Source of the DNA: Conoideocrella luteorostrata
Lineage: Eukaryota; Ascomycota; Sordariomycetes; Hypocreales; Clavicipitaceae
DNA: 64,000 nucleotides
Direction: 5' to 3'
Assembly: GCA_032433595.1 (NCBI GenBank)
Contig: JASWJB010000226.1
Coordinates: 1-64,000 of the forward strand
The notes beneath the pieces were generated by a model. It searched no databases and had not been told where the DNA came from. It worked only from the letters and a program-made list of their open reading frames with translations. The translations under genes and the position numbers were made by a program. Positions 23,207-36,536 of the stretch are shown piece by piece (within the stretch, counting starts at the first letter, position 1; each line of letters starts with the position of its first letter).

Positions 23207-25329
23207 CCCGTGCATGATCTGAAGATAACGCCACCTGTGTGCCTCCACGATATGATACCCTTGGATTAATACCCTTATGAAATGGATACCGTCGCCTCCC
23301 CATCCACGGTTGCTCTGTTAACAAGCTGTGATTGATTTACGGTCAAGTTGGCATTTTATTCAATCGATTAATCGTCATGTTATTTGATATCTCCGTTTCA
23401 GGGTCTTTGTTTTTCAGTTGCTTAGTTTTTGAAGTCGGCAGTATGGTATATGGAATGATTTTACGAAGCATAGCGATTTCGGCGCTTGGTTTTGTTTTAC
23501 AGGGGCGGCCATACTCTTTTATCCTTGGTTAGGCATGTTTCAACTTGTGCGAATTTCAACTCGTTTCTGGTTGAGCCTGGCCTTGAGCGGAAATTATAGA
23601 TGCTTTAAGCTTTTCTTTGCTGGCATTTGAAGACGGCGGAAAAACGTGTTTTACGTAACGGCTTGCACTTTGCTATGTTTTGCTATCGGAATCTGTCCTT
23701 TTGCTATAAATTTGTGACGACAGTCCAAGCATTGTGACTTTTGGAAATGGCGTAACGAGGTAGCTTGCTGTTCTTGTTCAGTTTCTTTCAGTCCTTTATT
23801 TTTCAGCATTCGAGACTAGACGTTTGACGATGTGGATGGGATGAACTATCAGGGTTGTTGTGCATCACATCGCATTAGGCGAGTTGCCGACGAATCAGAA
23901 GACCAGTTGTTGCGATGGACTAATAGAGCAATGATTGGAAAGTCATAATGCTGGCGCAATGCTTCGAGTGCAAGGTCTGTGTGTGAAGTGATGTATGACT
24001 ACGATATCATAAACATGAATGCTAAATCCCGCCAATCGAGCTATTAATACTGATAAGACAAGACAAGTAGCCGCCGGTGGATATTTAACTCTCTTGAACA
24101 TTTAACACACATGTATATTTGTCATGGACTAATCTCAACAAGGTAATTACGTGTTAGAAATAACCTTAGACAATTATGTGAGATGAAATAGCGTAAATAG
24201 CCGTAGCGGAATGTGATCAAAGAGAACTGTCCCCCTTCGACCCTGGCTGCCGGCTTATCCTGCGTCGTCCACAGAAGCCAATGCAGCAGCTGGATTCCTT
24301 ACTTTTATCAATTGACCGTCCCCACCACTGCTAAGAGAGGGCGTTATTGTATTTCCTGGTTGCCTAAATATTTCAATCGTCTATTGCCTGATGTCCTGCT
24401 CCACACGTGTGTGGCTTGTAGCTTCACTTAAGGCGGCAAGGGGACTAAGCATTGGCCACAGCGTCAGCTGTCCAGTACCGTTACTAAGGATTCATGTAAG
24501 GTTATAATAAGAAGCGATTCAATCGCCAAGTCTATCTCCACTTTTGTACCTGCACTTTATTGTAGGCTTTTCGACCTGACACGCGCTGTACAATATCAAT
24601 GAATTTACTGAATTCATTTGCCCGTGACAAACTAAGCAACGATAACGTGCGGCTTTTTTCTTGCTATGGTTCTAGAAGTAGACTATCTATTCTGCTTTTA
24701 GTTAGCTCCTGCTCTTGACTTCAAAAATTTTGCATAAAATGCTAACGAACCACATTTTTCGGCTGCTTCCCCAGATGCAGAAAATGCAAAAAATGCAAGC
24801 AAGCTTGATTGCTTGGCAACTTGGCTGGGAGGGCTTGACCCAGAAGAGTAAAGCGGGCTCTAAAGCGGGCCCTCGGTGGCTGCTGACTAACGGGTACGTG
24901 CAGTCCCCAGGGTGGAGACCACCTAGCCACTAGCTACTAGCAAGAAGCCGTGGTGTGGACAACAGATGGTCGCTGGAGTGGTCCGTGCGTTTGCGACTTC
25001 ACGCGTTGTCTGTTTTTCGCTCTCCTGCGACGACGATAGCCTTCCAGACGACCCAACGACGAACCTCTTCTGTCTTTGTGATCCGTATCATTCTGCTTTG
25101 TGACCAGTTCCTTCCGTTGACCTGCAATCCAGCCGTATGCGACCTTAAGTCTACGGGCGTCCGCATGGGGCTTTGAGATGAACGCCTACCCCGCCCATGC
25201 CCCTTGACGAGGTCGCGCGCAATCTTCCCCCTGGATCACCTCCTGGACGATCCTTCTTGTCAAGACGACTTACACAACGATACGCATAGACCATCGTCAC
25301 GTCAAAATTCTTTGGGTGTGTCTTCAAAC
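23207..25329. other. Intergenic region and Nto1-like leader
   Basis: No gene recognised. The left part (to about 23600) is likely the 3' UTR of the LRR gene, T-rich on plus. The middle is AT-rich with only short frames. The last 170 bases hold three short upstream frames (25165-25176, 25178-25207, 25197-25289) ahead of the start chosen for the next gene. Confidence 0.5.
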
Positions 25330-28300
25330 ATGGCTCCGACCTCGCCAACGCCAAGAAGAACACCATCAGGCCGCCCTCGTGGTCGTCCGCTAGGGTCAAC
25401 CAACGCTGCGCGCGCCGCGAGACAACAGGCCTTGGCTGCCACAATTACATCAGAACCACCGCCCAAGACACGATATGTTCCCGGAGGACCTGGTGGCGGC
25501 GGCAGACATGTAGTTATAGACGGATCAGATGTTCCAGCGACAATGTCTACTCCAAGACCGCGATCGACCATTGGTCGAAGTACCATCAATGGAAAATCAG
25601 CGACTGTGATGCCTCGACGGGAGAGAAGCACTCGGTCTCGGGCTTCCGCGAGCGAAGAATTAGAGGAAATGAGATGGGGCACTGCCGCTGCGGTAGCTGC
25701 GTCGGTTAAACAAGCTGAAGATTACAAGCCGCGAGAGGAACGAAGCTGGGAGGAGTTCCATCCGAACCTTGATATTGAGAGGACTTTCATGATATTCTCT
25801 GCAGATGATGTCGACGGCGTCTCTAGAGACACTCCAATTACTCCTGCCGCGCAACATCCAGGCACCCCTTTGGCAAATGGGTCCATGACGCCGCTGAGAC
25901 AAATTAACCCAGCCTCAACGGGGACAACGCCGAACCCGCAAGGCAAGACAGAAACAAACCCATTTGATACACAGGCTGGAACCCCATCGAGGCGGTCCCG
26001 TCGGCCTACGCGGGAGATGGTTGCGTTTTATAATTCCCGTCCGTCAGATTTGGCACCCGCCCCTCGAACACCTAAAATATTGCCAATATCGAACCAAACG
26101 CCGAAGGAAAGGCTGGATTTAAAATTGCCGTCATATCGCAAGACGAACCGCATCGAGCTATTTGAGAGCAAGACTTTTGGTCAGGCACGCTATGTTGATA
26201 AGGCGATGAGCAATGTCGGCTACCAAGAGAGTGACGAGTTCATTCGTCCCGACACGACTTTGATCAAGGCAATCGATACCAACGCAGAAGAGGACCTTGA
26301 CCTCACACCCGTCAACAGCAACGAAGACCACCCTCATCAATCCAGGCTGGGCCGTGTTGAATATGACATGGACGAACAGGACGACATGTGGCTGGAGCAT
26401 CTAAACGCCCAACGAAAGCAGGGCGAGCTGGAGTCCATCACCAGGGAAGTTTTTGAAATTACGATCACGAAGATTGAGAAGGAGTGGCATTCTCTTGAGA
26501 AGAGAATACCGAAGCCCAACCCCAAGCCACCACAGACACATCGACCCAGATCTAGTTCCGCTGCGGCGGTGAATGGTGAGACACAGTCCGGAGAAGAGCC
26601 GGACAGCAAGTGCGCCATCTGCGATGATGGCGACTGTGAGAACACAAATGCAATCGTTTTTTGTGACGGATGCAACCTGGCTGTGCACCAGGAATGTTAT
26701 GGTGTGCCATTCATCCCTGAAGGTCAATGGCTCTGTCGAAAGTGCCAACTTTGTGGTCGGGGTATTCCTGTAAGAAACTAAGTCTCATTTGCTCAATGTT
26801 GAAATGGATTGTTCACTAACAAACATGAATTCAGACGTGTATATTCTGCCCCAACACCGACGGCGCATTTAAGCAGACCAACTCCTCCAAATGGGCCCAT
26901 CTACTCTGCGCAATGTGGATCCCAGAGGTTTCGCTGGGAAACCACACATTTATGGAACCAGTGATGGACGTGGAGAAGGTGCCTAAAACTAGATGGAAAT
27001 TATCTTGCTACATCTGTCGTCAAAGGATGGGTGCGTGTATCCAGTGCTCGAACAAAAACTGCTACCAGGCTTTCCACGTTACGTGCGCCAGACGTGCCAG
27101 GTTGTATCTCAAAATGAAGACGAGCCATGGCGCCTTAGCAGTTCTGGATGGAAACATGGTTCTCAAGGCCTTCTGCGACAAGCATTGTCCGCTGGACTAT
27201 AGCAAGGAGAATAACGTTCACCAAGCAGCCCGCTCAGCCAAGAAGTTCTACAAAAGAAATATGAAGGGCCGTATCTGGGCAGACAATCTTACTATGGCCA
27301 ACGCTATTGCTGCCCAGCAGCGTAGCATGTTGACGGAAACTCCTGCGAACGCGCAAGCAGACAAAGCAAAGAATCTTTCGGCTACGGCAGACAAGAAGAA
27401 GAGCGAGCAGCCGCCCAAGAATATGTGGAAATTGCCATCTGGCGCGCCAATTATCCCGCAGGCGGTCTTTGATGTCGTGGAAGCATCGATTCAAAGATTC
27501 CCCTTCCGCAAACGCAAAGATTTCTTGAGCGAAGCATGTCGATATTGGACATTGAAGCGGGAAGCCCGACGTGGCGCTGGCTTGCTCAAACGCCTTCAGT
27601 TGCAGATGGAGACCTTTTCGTCCATGGAGCTTACTAGGCGGGACTTCTCGACGATGGGTCCCAATGGCAAGGCGCGTCTTGCGCGACGAATTGAGTTTGC
27701 AGAAACTGTCCTGAAAGACCTTGGGCAACTGAAAGACCTTGCTGAAAGAATTGTTCAGCGGGAGCAAATTAAAGCCGATGCGGTGGAACTGGAACACGAG
27801 TTTGTGGATGAGTGCTACTTCCCTGTAGCCAAACACTTACCTGCAGCAATCGACAAGGCAATATCGTAAGTTATACATTTCTTCTTTGGTGCTACCTTGC
27901 CCAAATGCACGGCAGTGAGCGTTTTTCACTAACTTGGATGTCCAGCTTGGACAAAGGTTTGTTCACAAGTGGCTTCGAAAATTTGCAGTCACGCGTCAAT
28001 GAGCGGGCCTACGTCAGTGCCCTCGCGTTTGCACAAGAATTAGGAGACGTAGTCAGCTCCGGGATTCTCAATGCTCCTGCACCTGTCAATGGCGACAGCG
28101 AGTCTCGAGTAGAAGCTACTGATGGATCTCCAGCTAAGACAAACTTTTCGGATATAAGAGAACGCCGTAAACTCGGCAAGCGCATCCTCAAGGCTGTGCA
28201 GCCCCTTTTGGAGGCGGCTCTACGGATTGAATCCGAAATCTCAAACAAGCCGGTGGAATCACTACTTGGAGAGTTGGATAATCTAATTGATGCTAGTATC

Positions 28301-29005
28301 GATACTTCAAAGATTGCTATTACATCAGCCACCACGAAACAGGAGGAAAGAGATGGAGAGGATACCATAATGGTGGATGCCGACTCAACAGAGATAACCG
28401 TTAAGAGCGGCTTCAACGATCAGGGTGCCCATAGCAATCCAAATGCCGAGGGCGACCCGATGGACACAGGTGAGGATGGCGCAAGCCAAGACGGCGGGAA
28501 CATTAAAGTCAACACGTCTGGGTTGGGTATTGTCAACGTCAAGTCTGAAGAACCCACAGCATCATCTAGGAAAAGCAAGCGCGTTAAAAGCAACAGCCTT
28601 CAAACATCCGAGACTCCCCCAGAAAGAGAAGAATATGTCAATATAGCCCCCCCTTCAGCCCAGACGGGTCCTCCAACGCCTCCCCAATCTAACGGAAGCT
28701 TTGGCAAAGAGCCATCTGATCCTTTGACGGATGGTGGCGTTCTCTGGTACCTCAAGTCCATGGAGCCATTGGGTACTTCCATTCTGGGTGAGCACTGGGT
28801 GGCCGGCCGTGATGCCGTTCGTATGCTCAGTGAAGAATTGACTGATCTTGACGACGAGGAGCTTAAGGGGCTCCGAGCCGAAGTTGATGAGTCAGTGAAA
28901 GCTGCAGGGCTAGATCTGAATGCTCTAGCAGAGAATAGTGCTACAGCCAAACCCAAGGCAAGTGCCAGGTCGAGAAAACGAAGAACATCGGGGAGAAGAA
29001 GGTGA
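25330..29005 (+). CDS. NTO1: Nto1/BRPF-like PHD-finger chromatin reader
   Basis: Predicted scaffold and histone-reading subunit of a MYST acetyltransferase complex (NuA3-type in yeast, BRPF in animals), nuclear. Three exons, 25330-26769, 26835-27865 and 27946-29005, join in phase for 1176 residues. The frame is open upstream without a Met, so the first in-frame ATG (MAPTSPTPRR) was chosen. Order: basic Pro/Arg N-terminus with an AT-hook-like GRPRGRPLG; an EPL1-type region at about 260-400 (RIELFESKTFGQARYVD, YDMDEQDDMWLEHLN); PHD finger from C428 (CAICDDGDCE ... CDGCNLAVHQECYG); then an extended PHD from 481 (TCIFCPNTDGAFKQT, WAHLLCAMWIPEV, CYICRQRMGACIQC, CYQAFHVTCARR). This PHD-knuckle-PHD order after EPL1 is diagnostic. 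YWTLKREARRGAGLLKRLQ follows as in BRPF proteins. I see no bromodomain; a GVLWYLK...LGEHWVAGRDAVR segment stands near the C-terminus. Confidence 0.92.
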
Positions 29006-29456
29006 TGAATGTGAGGATTTGTGTATTATTATGAGCTTTTCGCCATCTTTTTTTCTCGCAACCTTTGTTTTTTAGGGAAGCATTTGGCAACTTCATATAA
29101 TCACGTTTTACGTCCCGGTGGGATGATGTTTTACTTGGGCTGGCGTAAAGGGAAATTTAATGGATGTGGCAATACTTGTTTGGCGGTTGTCATTATGTGA
29201 ACTTGCACATGCTTATTAGCTGATTCTTACGGGATACTGGTTGAGTTGTCAAGGTATTTTTATTTCTATTAGTTTCGGTTCCAACAGGAGCATTGTACAC
29301 TCAGCTGGGAGAAATCCAACGAGGGCCGTATACAGGTGCAGATTTTATAACGTCAAGATTATATTAGCCAGAATGCGTATATTGGAGCATGTGCATGTCG
29401 AGGGAGGACATTTCCGGTCATAGATAACTTGGAGCGAGCCAACTATGTTGAGAACA

Positions 29457-29487
29457 GTTGTAGGCGTTGTAGGCGTTGTAGGCGTTG
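29457..29487. repeat. 9-base tandem repeat
   Basis: Three copies of GTTGTAGGC plus a partial fourth, in non-coding DNA about 450 bases after the Nto1-like stop codon. Confidence 0.85.
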
Positions 29488-30348
29488 AGGTCGTGACATG
29501 ACGTGACGTGTCGCATGAGAATGGTACTTAAAAACCTTGGATTGCGGTCCCGGACATGTCATTCATAGAACTGTCTGGGAAGACTAGACACTGGTAATTA
29601 AGAAGAGAGAGTGACGACGGAATTTAGACGACCGCACTGGATCCGAAATATCAACTATTGTCTGTTGTAACAAAACACTTTCTTCTGATAGTCACCGTAA
29701 CCATAGCACTGCTCGCGTGTTTCGTATCTAGAAAGAAAGCTGCTACACTCCAGGCAAACAAGAGGCAACGAGAAACATTGTGCGTAATAAATTTAGACAA
29801 AAATCCGAGCGTGTCTGATACTTCTCGGCACCGTCACAGCGGTCAGTCATCGGAGGCCGGAGAGCGGGTGCATAATAATAGAATGCTCGTGGATCCCGCC
29901 ATGCCGAACCACTTTAGTTCGCAAGAGGTGGGCACACCGTACGAGAGATGGTGGGTATTCGTGTTTGGAAGTGGACAATCACACAGATAATGTCGCTCGG
30001 CTGTAAAGCTTGTTCCAGGCCGTCAGGTACTCTATTGAGAATTAGCTGTGAAAAGGGTAAGGAGAATAGATAGAGAGATATGGAACCATTGATGTTGACT
30101 TTGTATGTTCGGTTATGCCTTGCATATTCGACGTCTGATAAGTCGGGTTGGTTCACTTTTGTATTGTGCAATTACAGAGGATGTCAGATTTTGCATGTAT
30201 GGCGTTCTTTAAGACAAGCTCAAGCAAAGCTCCAGGAGGACTCTGTCCAAGTCGTAGAGTCCAGTCATAAGCTACAAAGCCACGTAGGCGGAATACAAAA
30301 AGTCCTTCCTTCTTCCGACCAAACAAAGCCATCCGTCAGCTTGCCACC

Positions 30349-30392
30349 ACTGCGACAACTCCTTCGTGCTATTTAAATAGAGTTGTCGCAGT
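30349..30392. repeat. 13-base perfect inverted repeat
   Basis: The arm ACTGCGACAACTC (30349-30361) recurs as its exact reverse complement at 30380-30392, separated by 18 bases that include ATTTAAAT. As DNA it could form a cruciform; as RNA, a 13-pair hairpin. No gene is adjacent. Confidence 0.85.
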
Positions 30393-32201
30393 TCTTAGCC
30401 CGGATGATAACAATAAGAGCTGTGCGCGCCGGCATACCAGCATGAAGATAAAAAGTGGGAAAGACAACGGGCACAAGCTCTTTTTGAGTTTTACAGTATC
30501 ATGCTCCTAAACACAAAGTTGCGGGCCATGCGCCTGAATCAGTGGATCCTACATCGATGATCCGTGATTTGAGAAGACCTGGCAAAGGTAGCATCGCGGT
30601 GGCGCAATAGAGTAATTCCGGCTGCCGTCAGTACTAGCATTGTCGTTGTTTGGGAGGCTTGGGGGTTCAGGGTTCCGGGGCGGCGGCGGTCAGTAATGGT
30701 TGCTCGACCGATGTCCAGGATTTGGTAACTACACATCGGCGCTTGATGTCCCGATCATTTCCCCCAGGTAGACTCTGCCTTGAGAGGAGATGGTTGCGTA
30801 AGTAACTATCGTTTTGCTTCTTTCAGCTTAGAAAAGGAAAACATACGGGTTGTCGGTGCCTGGCTTGTTGTTTCTGGATTTTGCCTAACAGGCCATCTTA
30901 GCGTACCTGAGCAGGGTCGAAGTTGTCGACCTGATCCGTTTGCCACAGACATTCTGGACCGAATGACTGGAACATGCAACCTTGCATTGGCGGATCTTGG
31001 GACCTGAAGTCGAGGACAAGAAACTGGCAACTGCTTGGCAACTTGCTGGCAGCTGGACGGCTAGTGGCGTGAAAGGAAAGAACCACCAGCGCAGGTTGAC
31101 CAATTGGTCGGGGGTACAAATTGCAATTTGTTGACGGGTTTGATACGAGTGAGGGGCGTGCTGGTAGCTTGCGCGAGCCGACTCCATCAACCGGCAGCAA
31201 TCCCTTGTTTCTTGGACTGGCTCTGACTGCTAAATTCCCCCCATGATTTAACTCCAAGCGGCAAGCATCCATTTTGTATGGACATGGACCGAGACAACCC
31301 GCTACACCAAGAGAGCGAGCAAGGGGCTGAGCAATTTGCTCAGAGAAGACGTAAAACGTCACAGGTTATGGGCTGCTCCGTACTCCGTACAGTTACAGCG
31401 AACTATTAACGTGCTTTGCTGGCATCCGCCGAACAGTGAGTGAGTGAGTGAGAACGGAGTATAAGTTATGGAGCATGGCTCTAGCTACCTGACCGAGCCT
31501 ACTGAGTATCCGTACGGGGTGGTGGGTTCGCGAAATGCAGCGGTGGTCGGTTACTAGGCTTCTCGAGCCCAGCCAAGCACCGCCGCTAACTAGCGTGGAG
31601 GCGCACTTGAACTCACATCCGGACCATGAACTGGTCAGGCCCTGGAGAGAGATTCCTCGGTATTCCATGTCAATTCTACAGTTGACATTTGGACCCAGCC
31701 TGAAGCTCACCAGTCTCAGTGACTGAGGCCGTTGCGGTCATGGCGGACATTTCTCTGTAAACTTGGATCCTAGTATTTCTTGAGGGTTGCACTTCCACGT
31801 CTTGTAGCGGACCACTCAGGCCAGACCATGATCACTCCTCTGACGCGCAATCATAAGTCGCTGGTGGGAAGAGGCAATGCCCTCCTAGCATGGCAGCCAA
31901 GAGACAGACCTCTCCCGTCTTTGTCGGCTGCCCGCATGCAACACGAGCGCCGTGACGGTCTCTCCACCCTCCCTCGGTGTGCTGGGTGCCTTATAAAAGT
32001 AGGCTTGCATACGGAGTACCACGGTCAGTACAGGGCAGCACCCCCAAGACTTGGTACCACGCAGCTAAGTGTTCGGCGGTGCATGCCGCTGCCGCCCTTC
32101 GCACTCAGCTTAACAAGTAGTGCACACGGAGGAGGTTGCGTTACTGTACTCTAGCAGCAGTGGTGCCAGAGAGCATTCCTTAGAGTCTTGAGACAGGGTG
32201 A

Positions 32202-32270
32202 CTTTCTTTTTCTTCTTCTTCTCTTCTTCTCTTCTTCCTCTCTTTCTTCTTCTTCTTCTTTCTTCTTTAT
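32202..32270. repeat. CTT-rich polypyrimidine tract
   Basis: About 70 bases almost entirely T and C on the plus strand, mostly CTT units. It lies 1.3 kb upstream of the PP1 start codon. Such tracts are frequent in fungal promoters, but its role here is inferred. Confidence 0.8.
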
Positions 32271-32512
32271 TTATTTTCGCAGATGTGCGCTATTATGCTC
32301 TCTCATCTGGGGAGGAATACCGGATCTGTTATCAGTCCGAACCTCTCAATTAATGCGTCAAGCGGCTAAGTTACGGAGTAGACTGCTGAGTCTTCAGTGC
32401 TGAGCCACCCAGACCAACCCCACACACAAGACCAAAGCTTCGTGTAGCCAGCAGTCCGTAGTCGCACTAAACCATACCCAGGTACTAGGCGCCCTTCAGT
32501 GCCCGCTGCGGC

Positions 32513-32539
32513 TCCCCCCTCCCCTCCCCTCCCCTCCTC
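32513..32539. repeat. (CCCCT)n tract
   Basis: Four CCCCT units with flanking C-rich sequence, upstream of PP1. It is followed directly by an A-rich stretch. Confidence 0.8.
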
Positions 32540-32744
32540 AACGTTAAAAAAAATAAACACCCATCAAACGGGTTTCTCCCCCCTTCACCTGCGCCGAAAG
32601 CGATTTTTTCATCTACGACGAACCGCCCAACAGGCTCAGATCCAGCAACGATAACCTTCCCACGACGGAAGAAAAAGCGACCCGGCTAGTATATTAGCCC
32701 TTTCAATCGACGACAACGCCTTTTGGCTCTCTATACGTCCCAAA

Positions 32745-32771
32745 ACGACGACGACGACGACGACGACGACG
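32745..32771. repeat. (ACG)9 microsatellite
   Basis: Nine uninterrupted ACG units about 770 bases upstream of the PP1 ATG, probably within the transcribed leader or core promoter. Confidence 0.9.
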
Positions 32772-33541
32772 GCCAACACCGCTTCCAGGTGCCTTCCCGA
32801 AGCCATATACCGACGACCGCCCTCCGAGGCATCAACGACGACGATACAGACGTCTGCGCCCGCGTCTGTTTGTGCACACCGAGATTGGCCTCACCGGATT
32901 CTCTTCATCAGCCGTATTTTCTCTCTCGTCTTGAGCTGCACGGTTTCCGATCGTTCCGCCGCCTACCAGGCCGCCGCCACCCGCCCAGTTGTGATCACTT
33001 CGCGTAAGTCGTGTCAAAATCCGTACCTTATGTTGTGTCGTATGGTCCTCACCATGTGCTTCCCCCCTCCCACCTCACGACGCGGTTTGCTGTAACAACA
33101 AGTCGCCCTCGGCCGTGCACCTCCTCATCCCATGAGGCACTGCAACAATATTCGCAGTGGCCGTTGTTAACGGAGGGATTTTTCTCTTCATTCTTGTTTT
33201 CTGGCTTCTTCCCCGTCTTTCTGCCTCTTAATTGTCGCCTGCATCTATTTGTTGCTTAATGTTTCATTTGCTCCCCATCGTCTGCTCTCTCTCCGACCAA
33301 ATTCGAGAAGGCTACCGCTACCTAGTTTCCGGAATTGTCCATTACTGACTGCCGACGCTTACCAGATCACCGAGGTGCATCGTGCTGACTCTACTACATC
33401 ACCGGCCTACATTGCTCGACTCCTCTGCAGCCTCCACGTTCCGCGCATTGAGCTGCTCATCATCGCCACGCTCTACACGCGCCAACACTACCTACCTCCA
33501 CACCACCTGCGGGCAAGCCCTCGCCAAGGGATTTCCCTACT

Positions 33542-34805
<1,264 letters not shown>

Positions 34806-35811
34806 TGAAGACAACTACAAGAAGAAGAACGAGTTTATACGAACATGATTGCTCTCTCTAGGTTCGGACGGCGCTAAATGCATTGAATGCATTTCCCTGA
34901 TATCGGCAGAGGACCGGCTCCACGACATAACTGCCTCCACCGCCCGATTGATGACAAGCCAGCACCACGACACCATCTTGTCCCCACGTCCGACTCTTTC
35001 CTGTCTCTCCGACGCCTTTTGTCGATATCTTCTCTCAACGCTTTGCACTCTCCTTGTCGAATCTCGAAATCTCTAAATCTCCCTCCGTATGGGATGCTTG
35101 CTGCGCATGTAGCACGTATCGGGCCTTGTGCCGTCGCCGGTGCTCCGGCCGCGAGCATACTAGGTTGGTTACCTAGGGTTGTACGAACTATTTGTCGCAC
35201 CTTTTTTGTGAAGCGTTCTCCCGGCCCGCATATATATTTGGCCGCGTGTATAAGTTGGGAGGGCGCCAGCGGGGAGGGTTCGGTGGAATGGAAGGGAAAA
35301 GAATTTACAGGGCAGCCCGAATCGTTTCTAATGCTCAAATGCGCTCGATTACGACGAATGGCTGTTTCTTTAGCTGATTATTAAATATACATCAAAATGT
35401 TGACCATTAAGAAGAGAAACCGGTCATTTCGTACGTAGGCTTTACTTGACGTGAATGCGCCACAAATGTTGACTGGTCTACCTACACTGTTGAGAAGAGT
35501 TTGGGCTGTGCATGCTGTTGCGTCTTTGCCATCATGTACTGAGTTTCCTGCTTGCCCAGCAGGGTGCCTCATATTCTCTTTCACCGCCAAGTCGGCCTCC
35601 TAGTCATGACTCTTGCTCCAACCCTAAATCCTAGACGAATGGCGAGGTGAAGAGGTCAGTAAACACGACCATGTCATCTTCTCTCCCCTTGATCTACTCA
35701 TGTAGCACGACATCCTGTAGTATGCACACGTTTTCTCGGGCCCAGAAGAAACGCCGAAAGAACGGCGGCATGGCTGCCTTACCTAGCCTTGTGATACCAT
35801 GATATCGGTGC
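34806..35811. other. 3' flank between PP1 and the Rdx-family gene
   Basis: Convergent intergenic DNA of 1 kb. The overlapping frames on both strands around 34870-35380 show no familiar motif. It probably holds both 3' UTRs. Confidence 0.5.
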
Positions 35812-36536
35812 TCAGCTGCAGTCCTCGCATCTTGAGGTGCCCGCATCGGCCGCACCGGCTGGCTCCATAGGTGCCATATCTGCAGGCACTGCTGCTGCCA
35901 CTGCATTTCCCTCTGTCCTTTTCGTGCTCTCCGGTCCGGCATCAGCTGGGATATCGGCAGAAGGAGTAGTGGAATCCGCAAGCTTGCTGGGCTTGTGTTT
36001 GTCCGACGTGGTGACACCAGATGGATGGTCCCGATCGACGTGGCCCAAATCCCTCTTGGGGTCGACTACATCCCTCACTCGCCTCTTCAATTCCTTAGTC
36101 TCGGGGAACCCACCGTCTAATTTCCTATCCCAGAGGACTTCACTAGTGATATGTGCGCGGGGATCCTGAGCGTCTTGTGCCTCCTGGCCCTCCTGGAAGT
36201 AGTGGTTGTAGTGGTGGATGGTCACAATAAAGGTGCCTCCCGTGGAGGGTTGGAGGGCCACCTCGCCTAGGGAGGTGGAGAACGTAGAGAGGAGTTCTTG
36301 GGCAAACTATACGTTGTAAGTATGAATGTATGTTGATGATGGTGCATTTCATGGGGGGCCGGGGATGGGGGGTGAGTGTTTTTGGAGAGAAGAGTCAAGA
36401 CGGGTCTGGAGAAAAATTTGAAAGACCAGTAGCGTACATAAGCTGCTCGGAGCATCCATTTGCACTGAGTGCAGAATTGGATCGTTATCCTGGGGAAGAT
36501 ATTCCCGTGAAGTGTTTCCGCCGGTGTGGTTGCCAT
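35812..36536 (-). CDS. SelW/Rdx-family thioredoxin-fold protein
   Basis: Small redox-type protein related to selenoprotein W with cysteine in place of selenocysteine. Two exons, 36536-36438 and 36306-35812, join in phase 0 for 197 residues. Exon 1 gives the first strand and the CxxC motif (RITIQFCTQCKWMLRAAY, C22 and C25). Exon 2 continues with FAQELLSTFSTSLGEVALQPSTGGTFIV and the WDRKLDGGFPETKELKRRVRD segment typical of the family. The domain ends near residue 120. A tail of roughly 75 residues rich in Ala, Pro, Asp and Ser, with four Met, follows and looks disordered. The role of fungal Rdx proteins is poorly known; glutathione- or 14-3-3-linked redox functions come from animal SelW only. 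The 131-base intron contains an ATG-rich stretch but no competing exon. Confidence 0.88.

Larger units (their letters stand above)
29006..33541. other. Gene-poor region and PP1 upstream leader
   Basis: No gene recognised over 4.5 kb. It holds a 9-base tandem repeat (29457-29487), a 13-base inverted repeat (30349-30392), exact copies of the dispersed 8-mer at 31382, 32010 and 32372, and three simple tracts. From about 32200 to the PP1 start the plus strand is strongly pyrimidine-rich with CTTCTT, CCCCT and ACG tracts, consistent with a core promoter and long 5' leader, possibly with a leader intron. The frame 29658-29990 has a hydrophobic start but lacks an initial ATG. Confidence 0.55.

Noticed and set aside
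29658..29990. 110-codon frame with a hydrophobic start, resembling a small secreted protein
   Set aside because: The frame begins at TTG; the first ATG comes after the hydrophobic part, and no upstream exon with a splice donor was apparent.
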